A stretch of 40,212 nucleotides of DNA from Lachnospiraceae bacterium (GTDB taxonomy: Bacteria; Bacillota; Clostridia; Lachnospirales; Lachnospiraceae), in the NCBI GenBank assembly GCA_024680435.1, contig JAILCK010000194.1, forward strand, positions 1-40,212, written 5' to 3'. How positions within the stretch are numbered: position 1 is the stretch's first letter; each line of letters begins with the position of its first letter. Shown here piece after piece: positions 16,845 through 26,611 of the stretch. Position numbers and translations under genes: made by a program. Under the pieces are notes generated by a model that was not told the DNA's origin, did not search any database, and saw only the letters and a program-made list of their open reading frames with translations.

Positions 16845-19649
16845 TTACTTTATTATACTTTGCATTATCTTATACAGTTCTTTAACGTTAATCGGCTTTG
16901 CTATAAAGGCATTCATTCCGGCTTCGACACATTCCATTTTGTCTTCGCTCATGGCGTTTGCTGTCATCGCGATTATTGGAACACTTTTCGCATCTTCTCT
17001 GTTTAAATCTCTTATCGCCTTTGAGGCACTTAATCCGTCCATATTAGGCATTCTAATGTCCATAAAGATAGCAGAGTAGTGATTAATGGGGCTTTCCGAG
17101 AAAGCTTTTACACCCAGCACACCATCATCGGCAACAGTAACAGAAGCGCCAAGTTTAGATAATATTTCAATGCCTATTTCCTGGTTAATAATGTTGTCTT
17201 CACAAAGAAGGAAATTCTTTCCTTCATAATTTATTGATTCATTTTCTTCATTAATAACATTTTCAGTGTTGGTTGATTCAATTTCTTCTTTAAGACTGTC
17301 CTCTTTTTGCTCTTCATCAAAATACTTAAAGGTTAATTGAACCGTAAAAGTAGAGCCGACACCGATTTCTGATTCAACGGAAATTTCACCGCCCATTAAT
17401 TCAATTAAACTATGGGTAATAGAAAGTCCAAGACCGGTTCCTTCGTTATGATCGAAATTCATTCGATTTTCCTGAGCAAAGGTTTCAAATAAATGCTCCT
17501 GGAATTCTTCACTCATTCCGATTCCATCGTCTTTAACGATAAAGGTTCCTATGCAAAGCTCGTCGCTGACTCTTTCACAATTAATCTTTAAGGTTATATG
17601 TCCGCCTTCATTTGTGTATTTACATGAATTGGATAATAAGTTAAAGATTATTTGATTAAAGCGCAATTTATCGATAAAAATGCAATTAACGATATCTTCA
17701 GGTTCAATTGTAAAAGTAAGGTTTTTCTTTTCGCAAAGTGGAATAATAACTGAGTTTAAATAATCTTTAAACTCATCAAATGTATATTTATCCGGTTTTA
17801 ATTCCACTTTTCCGGATTCGATTTTTGACATATCAAGTAAGTCGTTTATTAGCCCTAGAAGGAAACTTGAGGACATTTCGGCTTTTTCAAGATATTCTTT
17901 TACTTTTTCGTTTACTTCTTCCTTTAATGCAAGTTGAGTCATTCCCATAATTCCGTTTAACGGAGTGCGAATATCATGGCTAACCAAGGATAAAAAGTCG
18001 GATTTTGCTCTGTTAGCTTTTTCAGCTTCATATAATGCTTCAGAAATCTTTTCCTTTTGCTTTAACTCTTCGTTATAGAGTTTTGTGGTATCTCTACAGG
18101 ATATGGAAATAATGTCTCTGCGACTGTTTAAGAAAGAAAAGCGAAGAATTCTGTGATGATTCTTTTCAGGATCGTCACATGAATTAAACTGTATTGTATA
18201 TTCTCCATATGTGTTTATTTTTTCAACAAGATTTTCAATCTTAAATTCGGCATATAATTTGTTTAGTTCGCTTTCACTTTGGATAAGATCGGCAAAAAGA
18301 GCGCGAAAATGTTCCATGAAGTTAGGCGATTCATCGCTTATATCCTGGTTAAACCTGTCAATTATTACATATGTATCTGTCTTTAAATAGGCTAGGGCAA
18401 TAAAGTCATATTCTCTTTGAACGGTACCGTTAATCAACGAATCAATTGTTTTTTGATGCTGAATACTTACTATATGTAAAATAGCTTCTATATCGCTTGA
18501 GAAGGGGTTCTTAACTATATCGACTATTGTTCGTACCCATTCGTCTTTAGAGCTTTTACCGGGCAAATGATGCTCATATTTAAGCTGCAAAACACCGGCG
18601 TTATAAGCTTGAATTATCGAATCCCTTGAAAAGGTATTAATGAAATGCATGCCTTCATTTTTATCAGTAATTAAGTTAACTATTTCTGTAATCAAATCGT
18701 CTAAAGAATCAAGTTTCACTAAAGATGATAAAGCGGATGTAGTGGTGGTGCTTTCGTTACAAAGATTTTTGGTAACATTTAACTGGAATGTAGCCAATGA
18801 CTCGGGATTCATTCTTAAAAATCCGTTTGTACGCTGCTTAAAGTTTATTTCAGCATTCTTTTGCTCAGAAAGGTCAATACCCATGGCATGAGCTATGATA
18901 GGATTATTGTCTTTATCAAATTCTGTTGTATATTCAATATGTAAATACATAGGTTGTTTAGCATCGGGATAAAAGTGCCAACAATCATACGAAACACTTG
19001 GATAACCTTTTCGTATTTTTTCTATGTTGCTTAAAAACATGGCACAATCACTTAATGATACAACACCTTCATCAATCATTCTTCCCGGAAAATCCTTTGA
19101 AATTGTGCTTTCATCATTAAAAGGGCATAAGCTGTTACAATTAATCAATCTTTCATTTAAAATGTCGTAATCCCAGGTTAAAACCTTTGCAAATTCAATG
19201 GCTTGCTTATATTTTTTTTCATATGCTTCATTTAATGTTTCATTATTCTTTTTATCAAGCTTTCCGGAATCATCGGAGAGAACGCATAGGAAAATGTAAG
19301 AATCATCATCCATTCCGATATAAGAAAAAGTCCCGTCAAAGAAAACAAGACTTCCGTCAAAATGACGCACCTGCACACTTACAGGATATGGCGTATCAGT
19401 TTCAATAGACCTGTCCAGACCTTTAATGATAAATTGTGAATCGTAATCTGAAACAAATGATAGAGCATCCTTTTTAATACGCTCTATAAAAGAAGACTCA
19501 TTATATCCATAAAGAGCCGGAATAGAATCGCTAAAATAAACAATATTAAGATGATGGTCTTTGTACGAAAAAACCATAGCCGGCTTGTTTAAAAGCTCGG
19601 CCAATTCGATTGTTTTATCAAGCGTAATTTGCAAAGTTTCTTCCCCCAA
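16845..19649 (-). CDS. Hybrid sensor histidine kinase / response regulator
   Basis: PAS-like N-terminal regions, HisKA LSLVSHDIRTPLNGIMG, HATPase NLLSNSCKYTNEGG and GTGLGLSITHSLIELMGG, receiver domain MDIRMPNMDGLSASKAIR. No evident TM segment. Confidence 0.93.
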   Translation of the reverse strand: MGEETLQITLDKTIELAELLNKPAMVFSYKDHHLNIVYFSDSIPALYGYNESSFIERIKKDALSFVSDYDSQFIIKGLDRSIETDTPYPVSVQVRHFDGSLVFFDGTFSYIGMDDDSYIFLCVLSDDSGKLDKKNNETLNEAYEKKYKQAIEFAKVLTWDYDILNERLINCNSLCPFNDESTISKDFPGRMIDEGVVSLSDCAMFLSNIEKIRKGYPSVSYDCWHFYPDAKQPMYLHIEYTTEFDKDNNPIIAHAMGIDLSEQKNAEINFKQRTNGFLRMNPESLATFQLNVTKNLCNESTTTTSALSSLVKLDSLDDLITEIVNLITDKNEGMHFINTFSRDSIIQAYNAGVLQLKYEHHLPGKSSKDEWVRTIVDIVKNPFSSDIEAILHIVSIQHQKTIDSLINGTVQREYDFIALAYLKTDTYVIIDRFNQDISDESPNFMEHFRALFADLIQSESELNKLYAEFKIENLVEKINTYGEYTIQFNSCDDPEKNHHRILRFSFLNSRRDIISISCRDTTKLYNEELKQKEKISEALYEAEKANRAKSDFLSLVSHDIRTPLNGIMGMTQLALKEEVNEKVKEYLEKAEMSSSFLLGLINDLLDMSKIESGKVELKPDKYTFDEFKDYLNSVIIPLCEKKNLTFTIEPEDIVNCIFIDKLRFNQIIFNLLSNSCKYTNEGGHITLKINCERVSDELCIGTFIVKDDGIGMSEEFQEHLFETFAQENRMNFDHNEGTGLGLSITHSLIELMGGEISVESEIGVGSTFTVQLTFKYFDEEQKEDSLKEEIESTNTENVINEENESINYEGKNFLLCEDNIINQEIGIEILSKLGASVTVADDGVLGVKAFSESPINHYSAIFMDIRMPNMDGLSASKAIRDLNREDAKSVPIIAMTANAMSEDKMECVEAGMNAFIAKPINVKELYKIMQSIIK

Positions 19650-19673
19650 AAAACTTGAAAGCTCACCCGATAC

Positions 19674-20390
19674 CTACAATGTCCATCCATTTATGTTACT
19701 GTCTTTAATCGCAGTAAACATTCTTTCTTTAACACCCGGATTTTCTCTGTTAATTTGCTTAATAAGATTCTTAACGTATTCACGTTTGGTGGTCTTATCA
19801 ACAGGGCAGGGACTTTTAACTACCGGAATGTTATATTTATTAACAAAACCGATTACATCGGATTCATTCATGTATATTAAAGGCCTTATAACATAAAGAT
19901 TAGTTCTGTCCAGATAAGTGACAGGAGAGAAGGTATGAAACCTTCCTTCGTATATTAATGACATCATCATAGTGTCTATAACATCATCTTTATGATGAGC
20001 ATAGGCCATTTTATTTATTCCACGTTTCTTTAATTCATCATTCAATGCGCCTTTTCTCATTTTAGCGCATAAAGAGCAAGGATTTGACTCTTTTCTTTCT
20101 TCAAAAACAATCTGAGCGATATCTGTCTTTACAATAGTATACTCAACATCCAGGTCTTTACAAAAATCTTTGATTTTATCAAGGTTTAAATTGTTAAAGC
20201 CAAGATCTGCCGTTATAGCATAAAGCTCAAAATGCTTAGGATAAAAACGCCTTAAGTGGGAGAGTGCCATAAGTAAAGTAAGAGAGTCCTTTCCTCCCGA
20301 TATTCCCACAGCGATTTTATCTCCTTCATTTATCATTTCATAGTCATCTACAGCTTTTCTTACTAAGCTAAGAACTCTTTGTAACTCCAT
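19674..20390 (-). CDS. TtcA-like tRNA 2-thiolation / PP-loop ATPase
   Basis: GISGGKDSLTLL PP-loop, CSLCAKMRKGAL, AYAHHKDDVIDTMMMSL, RPLIYMNESDVI. Confidence 0.88.
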   Translation of the reverse strand: MELQRVLSLVRKAVDDYEMINEGDKIAVGISGGKDSLTLLMALSHLRRFYPKHFELYAITADLGFNNLNLDKIKDFCKDLDVEYTIVKTDIAQIVFEERKESNPCSLCAKMRKGALNDELKKRGINKMAYAHHKDDVIDTMMMSLIYEGRFHTFSPVTYLDRTNLYVIRPLIYMNESDVIGFVNKYNIPVVKSPCPVDKTTKREYVKNLIKQINRENPGVKERMFTAIKDSNINGWTL

Positions 20391-20528
20391 AAATTCCTCA
20401 AAAAATTAATAAATTATCTATATCAAGTATAACACATATTAACAAAAAAATAATAATACATGGTATACTGATATATATGTGAGGATGTTTTTCCACACAA
20501 AATATTATCATACGGGGATTAATAAACA

Positions 20529-21959
20529 ATGAAATTAACTTCAGACAATAAGTATGTGAAAATAGGTCTTACAATTTTCTTTACAGCTATTGCGATTATG
20601 TTAGCTTATTTTCTTTTCTTTAGACTGGACACCATAATGAAGGGAATTAAAAGCGTCAATCGAGTGCTTGCACCTATTTATTACGGTTTGATAATGGCCT
20701 ATTTGATGACCCCGTTACTTAACGTAATTGAAAAGAAATGGATTCTTCCTTGGTTTAATTCAAAAAATATCCTCATTAAAGATAAAAAAAGAAAAAATCA
20801 TATCCGTATGATATGCGTTACTTTAACGCTTTTAATTGTTTTATTTTTAATTTATACATTTTTTGCTACTGTAATTCCTCAGTTATATTTAAGCTTACAA
20901 AGCCTTATTTCTCAGTTTTCAACATATACAAGCAACTTAAGCGAATGGCTTTCGGATTTATCAAAGAAGAACCCGGAAATTGCAGCATTCTTGATGAAAT
21001 CATTGGATAATTACACAACCGAAGCTGATGATTTTTTAAGAGATATAGTATTGCCGAGCTTACAAAAGTTTTTACTTCCGAATTTAAACAGCTTACTTAA
21101 TTCTGTTTCCGCAAGCTTAATGAAGATTCTTCATTTTGTATGGAACTTTATCATCGGATTGATTATTTCCATTTATGTATTATCCGGAAAAGAAAAGTTC
21201 GCTGCAGGAAGCATTAGGCTTTGCTATGCGGCATTAAGCAGAAAAAGCGCCAACAAATTCATTGATTCAGTCAGATTTACTCATAGAACATTTATCGGCT
21301 TTTTAACAGGTAAAGTCATCGATTCTTTGATAATCGGTATTATTTGTTATGTTGGCTGTTTGATTATGAAAATGCCTTATGCTGTGTTAATCGGTGTAGT
21401 TGTAGGCGTAACAAATATAGTGCCGATTTTTGGACCCTATATCGGAGCAATCCCCAGTATATTGATTATTTTACTGGTAGACCCCATGAAAGCTCTTTAT
21501 TTCGCAATTTTCATCATCATATTGCAGCAATTTGACGGAAACTATTTGGGACCTAAGATTTTATCCCAATCCACAGGCCTTACAAGCTTCTGGATTATTT
21601 TCTCAATTACATTATTTGGCGGTTTCTTCCAGATAGTGGGCATGATCGTCGGCGTGCCGATAACAGCAGTTGTTGCATCAGGTATTCAAAAGATTACAGA
21701 TAACAGGCTAAAAAAGAAAAATCTTCCTACAGATGTTGAGGCCTACGAAAAGGTTGGCTACATTTCTGAAGACGGAGAAATTACACAATACGAATACAAG
21801 AAGCCTGAAAGCAAAAAGAACCTATCAGAAAATTCAGCATATAAACTGTTTTCAGCAATAGGTTCGTTCTTAAAGAAACTTATTATTTTGATATTTGAAT
21901 CAATTAAAGCATTATGTTCTAAAATAGCTATATTTATAAAGAAAAAGTTTAGTAAATAA
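20529..21959 (+). CDS. AI-2E family transporter (YtvI/PerM-like)
   Basis: Multiple TMs; PYAVLIGVVVGVTNIVPIFGPYIGAIPSILIILLVDP, QQFDGNYLGPKILSQSTGL. Confidence 0.93.
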   Translation: MKLTSDNKYVKIGLTIFFTAIAIMLAYFLFFRLDTIMKGIKSVNRVLAPIYYGLIMAYLMTPLLNVIEKKWILPWFNSKNILIKDKKRKNHIRMICVTLTLLIVLFLIYTFFATVIPQLYLSLQSLISQFSTYTSNLSEWLSDLSKKNPEIAAFLMKSLDNYTTEADDFLRDIVLPSLQKFLLPNLNSLLNSVSASLMKILHFVWNFIIGLIISIYVLSGKEKFAAGSIRLCYAALSRKSANKFIDSVRFTHRTFIGFLTGKVIDSLIIGIICYVGCLIMKMPYAVLIGVVVGVTNIVPIFGPYIGAIPSILIILLVDPMKALYFAIFIIILQQFDGNYLGPKILSQSTGLTSFWIIFSITLFGGFFQIVGMIVGVPITAVVASGIQKITDNRLKKKNLPTDVEAYEKVGYISEDGEITQYEYKKPESKKNLSENSAYKLFSAIGSFLKKLIILIFESIKALCSKIAIFIKKKFSK

Positions 21960-21961
21960 TA

Positions 21962-23023
21962 TTATTCAGAATATGGATCTATCTTTGCGGCCTGGCGCCT
22001 GTGAGCGTCTTCAGAGGCCGCATAATGCTTTGCGGTGGTATTTATATCGGAATGTCCCAAAACGTCTGCCACAAGCCTGATATCGCCTGTTTTATTGTAT
22101 AATGCAGTACCATATGTGGAACGCATTTTATGAGGCGATATTTTTTTGTTTGAAACCGCAACTTTAGCGTATTTTTCTACCATTTCCTGAATACTTCTTA
22201 CGGCCATTCGTTTCTTTCGTAAAGACATAAACAAAGCTTTTTCTTCGGTACTTTCGATGTAATGAGGGCGTTCTACCTCAATATAATTAAGTAACGCTTC
22301 CTTTGTGACTTCATCAAAGTATAAAATATGCTCTTTATGACCTTTTCTAACCACACACATGGAATTTTCATTGAAATTTAAGTCTGCAATGTCCAAAGAA
22401 ACGCATTCAGAAACACGAATACCTGTTCTAAGCAGGAGAGTAAGTATTGCAAAGTCGCGATATTTTGTGTTATATAGGAGCTTTCTTTGACGCTCGGAAC
22501 CAACAGCTGAATTTTCGATTGTTTCTAAAAATGTATCAACTTCAGAAGGCGTTAGCCTGATAATTACATGATCGTCAAGCTTTCTGGATTGCTTGTTGGC
22601 GCCAACGGTTGGATCATTTTTTAAAAATTTGTGTTCACATTGATATTTATAAAATGATCTTAAAGCAGACATTTTTCGGGCAATTCCGGAAATGTCGTTT
22701 TGAAGATCGTTTTTACCTATAATCGTAACATCCTTGGCGCTAAGATATTTTTGATATTCATTTATGTCCTGGAAGGATAAATTATCAAGGATATCGGAAG
22801 AGATGTCATTTAATTCTAAATTCTTTGCAGGCGGACAAAACTCTTTTAAATACTCTAAAAAAGTAATCAAATCATAAGCATATGAAATTGCTGTATTAGG
22901 ATTTCTTTGAGCTCTGGAGTCTAAAAACTCATAAGTATATACCGGCAGAAGTTTTTTTAATGATTCTAATTTAATTCGATAATTTCTGTCTTTGTTTTTG
23001 TTAAATTCGGAATCACGGCCCAT
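21962..23023 (-). CDS. Tyrosine recombinase, XerS/XerC-like
   Basis: LLRTGIRVSECVSLDIADL (Arg I), VVRKGHKEHILYF (Lys), HKMRSTYGTALY (HxxR), GHSDINTTAKHYA (His and Tyr nucleophile). 353 aa. Confidence 0.88.
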   Translation of the reverse strand: MGRDSEFNKNKDRNYRIKLESLKKLLPVYTYEFLDSRAQRNPNTAISYAYDLITFLEYLKEFCPPAKNLELNDISSDILDNLSFQDINEYQKYLSAKDVTIIGKNDLQNDISGIARKMSALRSFYKYQCEHKFLKNDPTVGANKQSRKLDDHVIIRLTPSEVDTFLETIENSAVGSERQRKLLYNTKYRDFAILTLLLRTGIRVSECVSLDIADLNFNENSMCVVRKGHKEHILYFDEVTKEALLNYIEVERPHYIESTEEKALFMSLRKKRMAVRSIQEMVEKYAKVAVSNKKISPHKMRSTYGTALYNKTGDIRLVADVLGHSDINTTAKHYAASEDAHRRQAAKIDPYSE

Positions 23024-23073
23024 AACTTAAAAACCTCCAAATATGCTACAGATTTGATATTTCCGTGCCTTTT

Positions 23074-23099
23074 TAGCGTTAAATTGAGATTTAACGCTA
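23074..23099. repeat. Perfect 11-bp inverted repeat with 4-nt spacer upstream of the tyrosine recombinase
   Basis: TAGCGTTAAAT (23074-23084) TGAG ATTTAACGCTA (23089-23099). Confidence 0.9.
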
Positions 23100-23147
23100 T
23101 GATATATATCTATAGTCTACCACTGTTTGGACATATTTTCAAGAAAA

Positions 23148-23176
23148 AAGCCGGGGATTTTTAACTCCTCGGCTTT
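23148..23176 (-). terminator. Rho-independent terminator downstream of the minus-strand cytidylate-kinase-like gene
   Basis: aaagccgggga/tcctcggcttt stem; T-run (AAAAAA on plus) on the minus-strand 3' side. Confidence 0.8.
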
Positions 23177-23206
23177 AATTATTTTTATTTAATTAAATCA
23201 AATCAT

Positions 23207-23839
23207 TTAAGAATGAAACTTTTCGTAGTCCTCAACGTACTGTGTAATAAATTTTACGGTTCCGTCAATTCCGAGTTTTGCAGAATTGATACATAAATCG
23301 TAGCTTTCGGCGCGTCCCCATTTTTTTGATGAATAATAATTATAATAGGATTGACGCTGTTTATCTTTCTTATTATACAAGTCTCTCGCTTCTGCTTCGT
23401 TCTTTACATCTTTATCATGCTCGATTAAATACTTGCACTTAAAGTCATCATCTGCATAGATAAACAAATTAATTACATTATCAAAGTCAGCCAATGCATA
23501 ATCGGCACAACGACCGACAATAACACAAGGGCCTTCCTTGGCAAAGGATTTAATGGCATCAAATTGAGCTAAGAAAACTTTGTGACTAATTGGCATATCT
23601 ACAAATGAGGATGAATTATAGCCAAATGAGTAAGTATCCATTACCAGATTATATAAAAATGAATTTGTAGGTCTTTCGTCGTGATTTTGAATCATTTCTT
23701 CGCAAAAACCGCTGTCCTTTGCAGCTCTTGTAAGGATTGATTTATCATAAAAAGGGATATTAAAATATTGGGCCACCTTTTCTCCTATCTCATGGCCGGC
23801 CGATCCATATTGTCTTCCGATAGTAATTACAGTCTTCAT
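23207..23839 (-). CDS. Cytidylate kinase-like family protein
   Basis: MKTVITIGRQYGSAGHEIGEKVAQYFNIPFYDKSIL; VIVGRCADYALAD. RBS aaaggagg. Confidence 0.9.
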   Translation of the reverse strand: MKTVITIGRQYGSAGHEIGEKVAQYFNIPFYDKSILTRAAKDSGFCEEMIQNHDERPTNSFLYNLVMDTYSFGYNSSSFVDMPISHKVFLAQFDAIKSFAKEGPCVIVGRCADYALADFDNVINLFIYADDDFKCKYLIEHDKDVKNEAEARDLYNKKDKQRQSYYNYYSSKKWGRAESYDLCINSAKLGIDGTVKFITQYVEDYEKFHS

Positions 23840-23870
23840 GTCGGCATACCTCCTTTTGTTAGTAATTTAA

Positions 23871-24746
23871 TTATAACATATAGAAAGAAATTTTTATAGA
23901 TTCATCAAAAACTTCGCCTATATCCAAATGTTGTTCTTCATTTCTTTCGGAAATTTCGCCGTTAAAACTATCTTTATCGGCAATTCCGTACCAAGGCTCA
24001 ATACAAACAAAAGGATTGTCTCTTCCTATAGGACTCCAAATACCTACTATTGGAGCATCGAATGATACATTAACAAAAGGCTTATCTTCTTCAAATAGTG
24101 TAACGCTTTTGACTTGGTTATTTTCAAATACATAAGCATCATTATCAAATGTATGATAAGCAATTTCTACGCAGCCGTCTTTATCGCATTTAATGGGGGT
24201 CTTTGAATCCTTAAAGCATCCTGTTTCAAGATTTACATCGGATAAAACAAGATTTGAACCTGCATTAAAGCCCATCTTCTCTCCTGTCAAAGATTCTTTC
24301 TTTCCCATAAATGCAGGGTGAGCTCCAAGAGCAAAATAAATAGTCTTATTATCTTCATTTTTAATTACATAATTCATTGTAAGTTCATTTTCATTAAGAA
24401 TATATGTAAGGGTTAAGTTAAATTTAAATGGATAATTTACATATGTATCATTATTCCAGGTTAAATTAAAAGAAATCTCGCTTTCAGTCTTTTTAAGCAC
24501 TTTAAATTCTTTATTTTTGGCAAATCCGTGCTTTTCACCTGTATATTCTTTTCCGTTATATGAAAACTTCCCGTTTTTTAAAGCACCGATATTTGGAAAC
24601 AATATTGGCGAACTTTTATTCCAAGCATCAGAGTGTTTATCCCAAATGTATTCTCTACCTGTTTCTTTATTCTTAACAGATATAAGTTCTGCTCCCAAAG
24701 TGTCAATTTTTACAGTAAGAAAATTATTCTCAATAGATTCAATCAT
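23871..24746 (-). CDS. Aldose 1-epimerase family protein (LacX-like)
   Basis: GAELISVKNKETGREYIWDKHSDAWNKSSPILFPNIGALKNGKF, GEKHGFAKNKEF, ALGAHPAF, CIEPWYGIAD. Confidence 0.92.
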   Translation of the reverse strand: MIESIENNFLTVKIDTLGAELISVKNKETGREYIWDKHSDAWNKSSPILFPNIGALKNGKFSYNGKEYTGEKHGFAKNKEFKVLKKTESEISFNLTWNNDTYVNYPFKFNLTLTYILNENELTMNYVIKNEDNKTIYFALGAHPAFMGKKESLTGEKMGFNAGSNLVLSDVNLETGCFKDSKTPIKCDKDGCVEIAYHTFDNDAYVFENNQVKSVTLFEEDKPFVNVSFDAPIVGIWSPIGRDNPFVCIEPWYGIADKDSFNGEISERNEEQHLDIGEVFDESIKISFYML

Positions 24747-25920
24747 AAGTGTTTTCCTTCTTTTTTATTAAATCATAAACGGAAGCATATTTTTTCTCTC
24801 TTGTAATTTCCATTAATCCAAGACTTGTAAAATCAACAACCGTTGTCTTTAAACTATCCTGCTTAATTTCTTTTTTCATTAAAGAAATAAGAGCTTCCTT
24901 ATCTTCTTCTCTTTCTATATTAATAAAATCAACAAGTATAATACCTGAAAGATTTCTTAGCCTTAATTGCTTTGCAATTTCTACGCAGGCTTCTTCGTTG
25001 ACACTTTTAATATAATCATCTTTTGAAAGCTTTTTATCAAACTTACCACTGTTAACATCTATAACGGTTAAAGCTTCAGTTGGTTCAATGATTAAAAAAG
25101 CGCCGTTTTTAAGGTTTATCTTTTTTGAGGTTGCGGTTAAGTAAGCTTTGTCAAAAGAAAACAGTGCTTTTAAAGGAAAAGAATCATTATAAAACCTTAC
25201 ATTATCCAAGGTTTTTAATTCTTCATATATTTCTTCATCATCTGTAATTATCTCTTCATATTTGCTTTTATCAAGAGAATTGATTCTTTCATAAAGGGAA
25301 GTTTTCCCGGAATATAGCCTTGAATAAAGCATTCTTGTCTTCATCTTATCAACAACGCCTGATAAAATGCTACTGCCTTCTTTAACTTCAGAAACAATTA
25401 AATCAAAATCTTTAAGATCAGCATTTGTCCTTACAATAAAGCCATAGTCAAAAGATAGACCTGAGAGCTTGTCTAATAAATCTTTGGCTTTAATTTTATT
25501 AATTTTAGATGAAATATGAATCTTTTTATCATCCGTTACAACAATTGAATATTTACCGGGAATCGATAAATTCATAGACAATGCAGCGCCTTTAGTCTTT
25601 AAAGGCTCTTTTGTAATTTGCACGCAGACAGTATCACCCTGCTTTAGCCTTCCGTCAAAAGGCCTGTTTATAAGCATGTCTTTATTGATTTCTTCAAATG
25701 GTAGAAATCCGATTTGCTTTTCACAAAACTCAATAAAGCAGGCTTTAATATCATCTTTAACGTTAGATATTCTTCCAACGTATATATCGCCAACATTAAA
25801 AGCGTTTGATGAGTCAAGAAAAAGCTCCTCTATGTGGTTGTCTTTAAAAAGAAACCCTGCTTTATAGTTTTTATATTTACTTACTACCAGTTTAGAATTA
25901 TTCATCTTACTCCGATTCAA
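24739..25920 (-). CDS. rng: Ribonuclease E/G family protein (short form)
   Basis: S1-like VGDIYVGRISNVKDDIKACFIEF, IEPTEALTVIDVNSGKFD, EACVEIAKQLRLRNLSGIILVDFINIE. Confidence 0.9.
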   Translation of the reverse strand: MNRSKMNNSKLVVSKYKNYKAGFLFKDNHIEELFLDSSNAFNVGDIYVGRISNVKDDIKACFIEFCEKQIGFLPFEEINKDMLINRPFDGRLKQGDTVCVQITKEPLKTKGAALSMNLSIPGKYSIVVTDDKKIHISSKINKIKAKDLLDKLSGLSFDYGFIVRTNADLKDFDLIVSEVKEGSSILSGVVDKMKTRMLYSRLYSGKTSLYERINSLDKSKYEEIITDDEEIYEELKTLDNVRFYNDSFPLKALFSFDKAYLTATSKKINLKNGAFLIIEPTEALTVIDVNSGKFDKKLSKDDYIKSVNEEACVEIAKQLRLRNLSGIILVDFINIEREEDKEALISLMKKEIKQDSLKTTVVDFTSLGLMEITREKKYASVYDLIKKKENTYD

Positions 25921-25923
25921 AAA

Positions 25924-26598
25924 TCAAAACCTATTAAGCGGTACAAGTTCTGAATTTTCGTTTCTTTTATATGTATCCTTTCTTGTAATGTGAAAAGGAT
26001 AATCTTCAATATTTTTATTATCAAGTTTTAAAAGTGCATCACATAAAGTTGCAGGCTTTAAGTTGCCACCGGATGATGCATCAACGCAAATGTACATACA
26101 TCTCATGCTTAAGTATCTTATGTCAAAAACATAATCTTTAATATTAATTGTGCGTTCGCCTGTTTTTGTCTTCTTTACATAGTTAACTTCAGAACTATCG
26201 ACAAATTGTTTAATGAGTTTTTCGGTTAAAGGAGCATCTTTATAAAACTCTATTTCGTAAGAAGCTGCAGCGACACTTGCCATGGCATTTTCAGCCTTTT
26301 CGGGCAAAACAATTGCTTCAAGCACTTCTACACCTTCAGCCATCTGTTCGTTTAATTTTTCAACAAACAAGTCAACATTTTCGCTGTCACTTACCTCAAC
26401 ATCAAAGTATTCGCCGTCACTCTCCACTCCTACTCCAAGAGGCTGTGCAAAAGACATAATCATGTGGGGGCTAAATCCCTTTGAATAAGCGACATCAATG
26501 TCGGTTCTTCTGAATGCCTTTTGGAAATATCTCATAAAATCAAGGTGTCCTACATATTTTAAAACACCATGCTTTGAAAATTTTATACGTACTTTCAT
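25924..26598 (-). CDS. TIGR03936 / DUF2344 radical SAM-linked protein
   Basis: MKVRIKFSKHGVLKYVGHLDFMRYFQKAFRRTDIDVAYSKGFSPHMIMSFAQPLGVGVESDGEYFDVE. Start set to 26598 with RBS ggag. Immediately downstream of a TIGR03960-type radical SAM protein. Confidence 0.92.
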   Translation of the reverse strand: MKVRIKFSKHGVLKYVGHLDFMRYFQKAFRRTDIDVAYSKGFSPHMIMSFAQPLGVGVESDGEYFDVEVSDSENVDLFVEKLNEQMAEGVEVLEAIVLPEKAENAMASVAAASYEIEFYKDAPLTEKLIKQFVDSSEVNYVKKTKTGERTINIKDYVFDIRYLSMRCMYICVDASSGGNLKPATLCDALLKLDNKNIEDYPFHITRKDTYKRNENSELVPLNRF

Positions 26599-26611
26599 TT
26601 TATCTCCAATG

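Noticed and set aside
19561-19896. 111-aa plus-strand ORF spanning the kinase/TtcA junction
   Set aside because: Antisense to two conserved genes, no coding evidence.
21962-23100. Tyrosine recombinase as evidence of a prophage or integrative element
   Set aside because: No phage, conjugation or cargo genes nearby, no flanking tRNA or direct-repeat attachment sites seen; neighbours are housekeeping genes.
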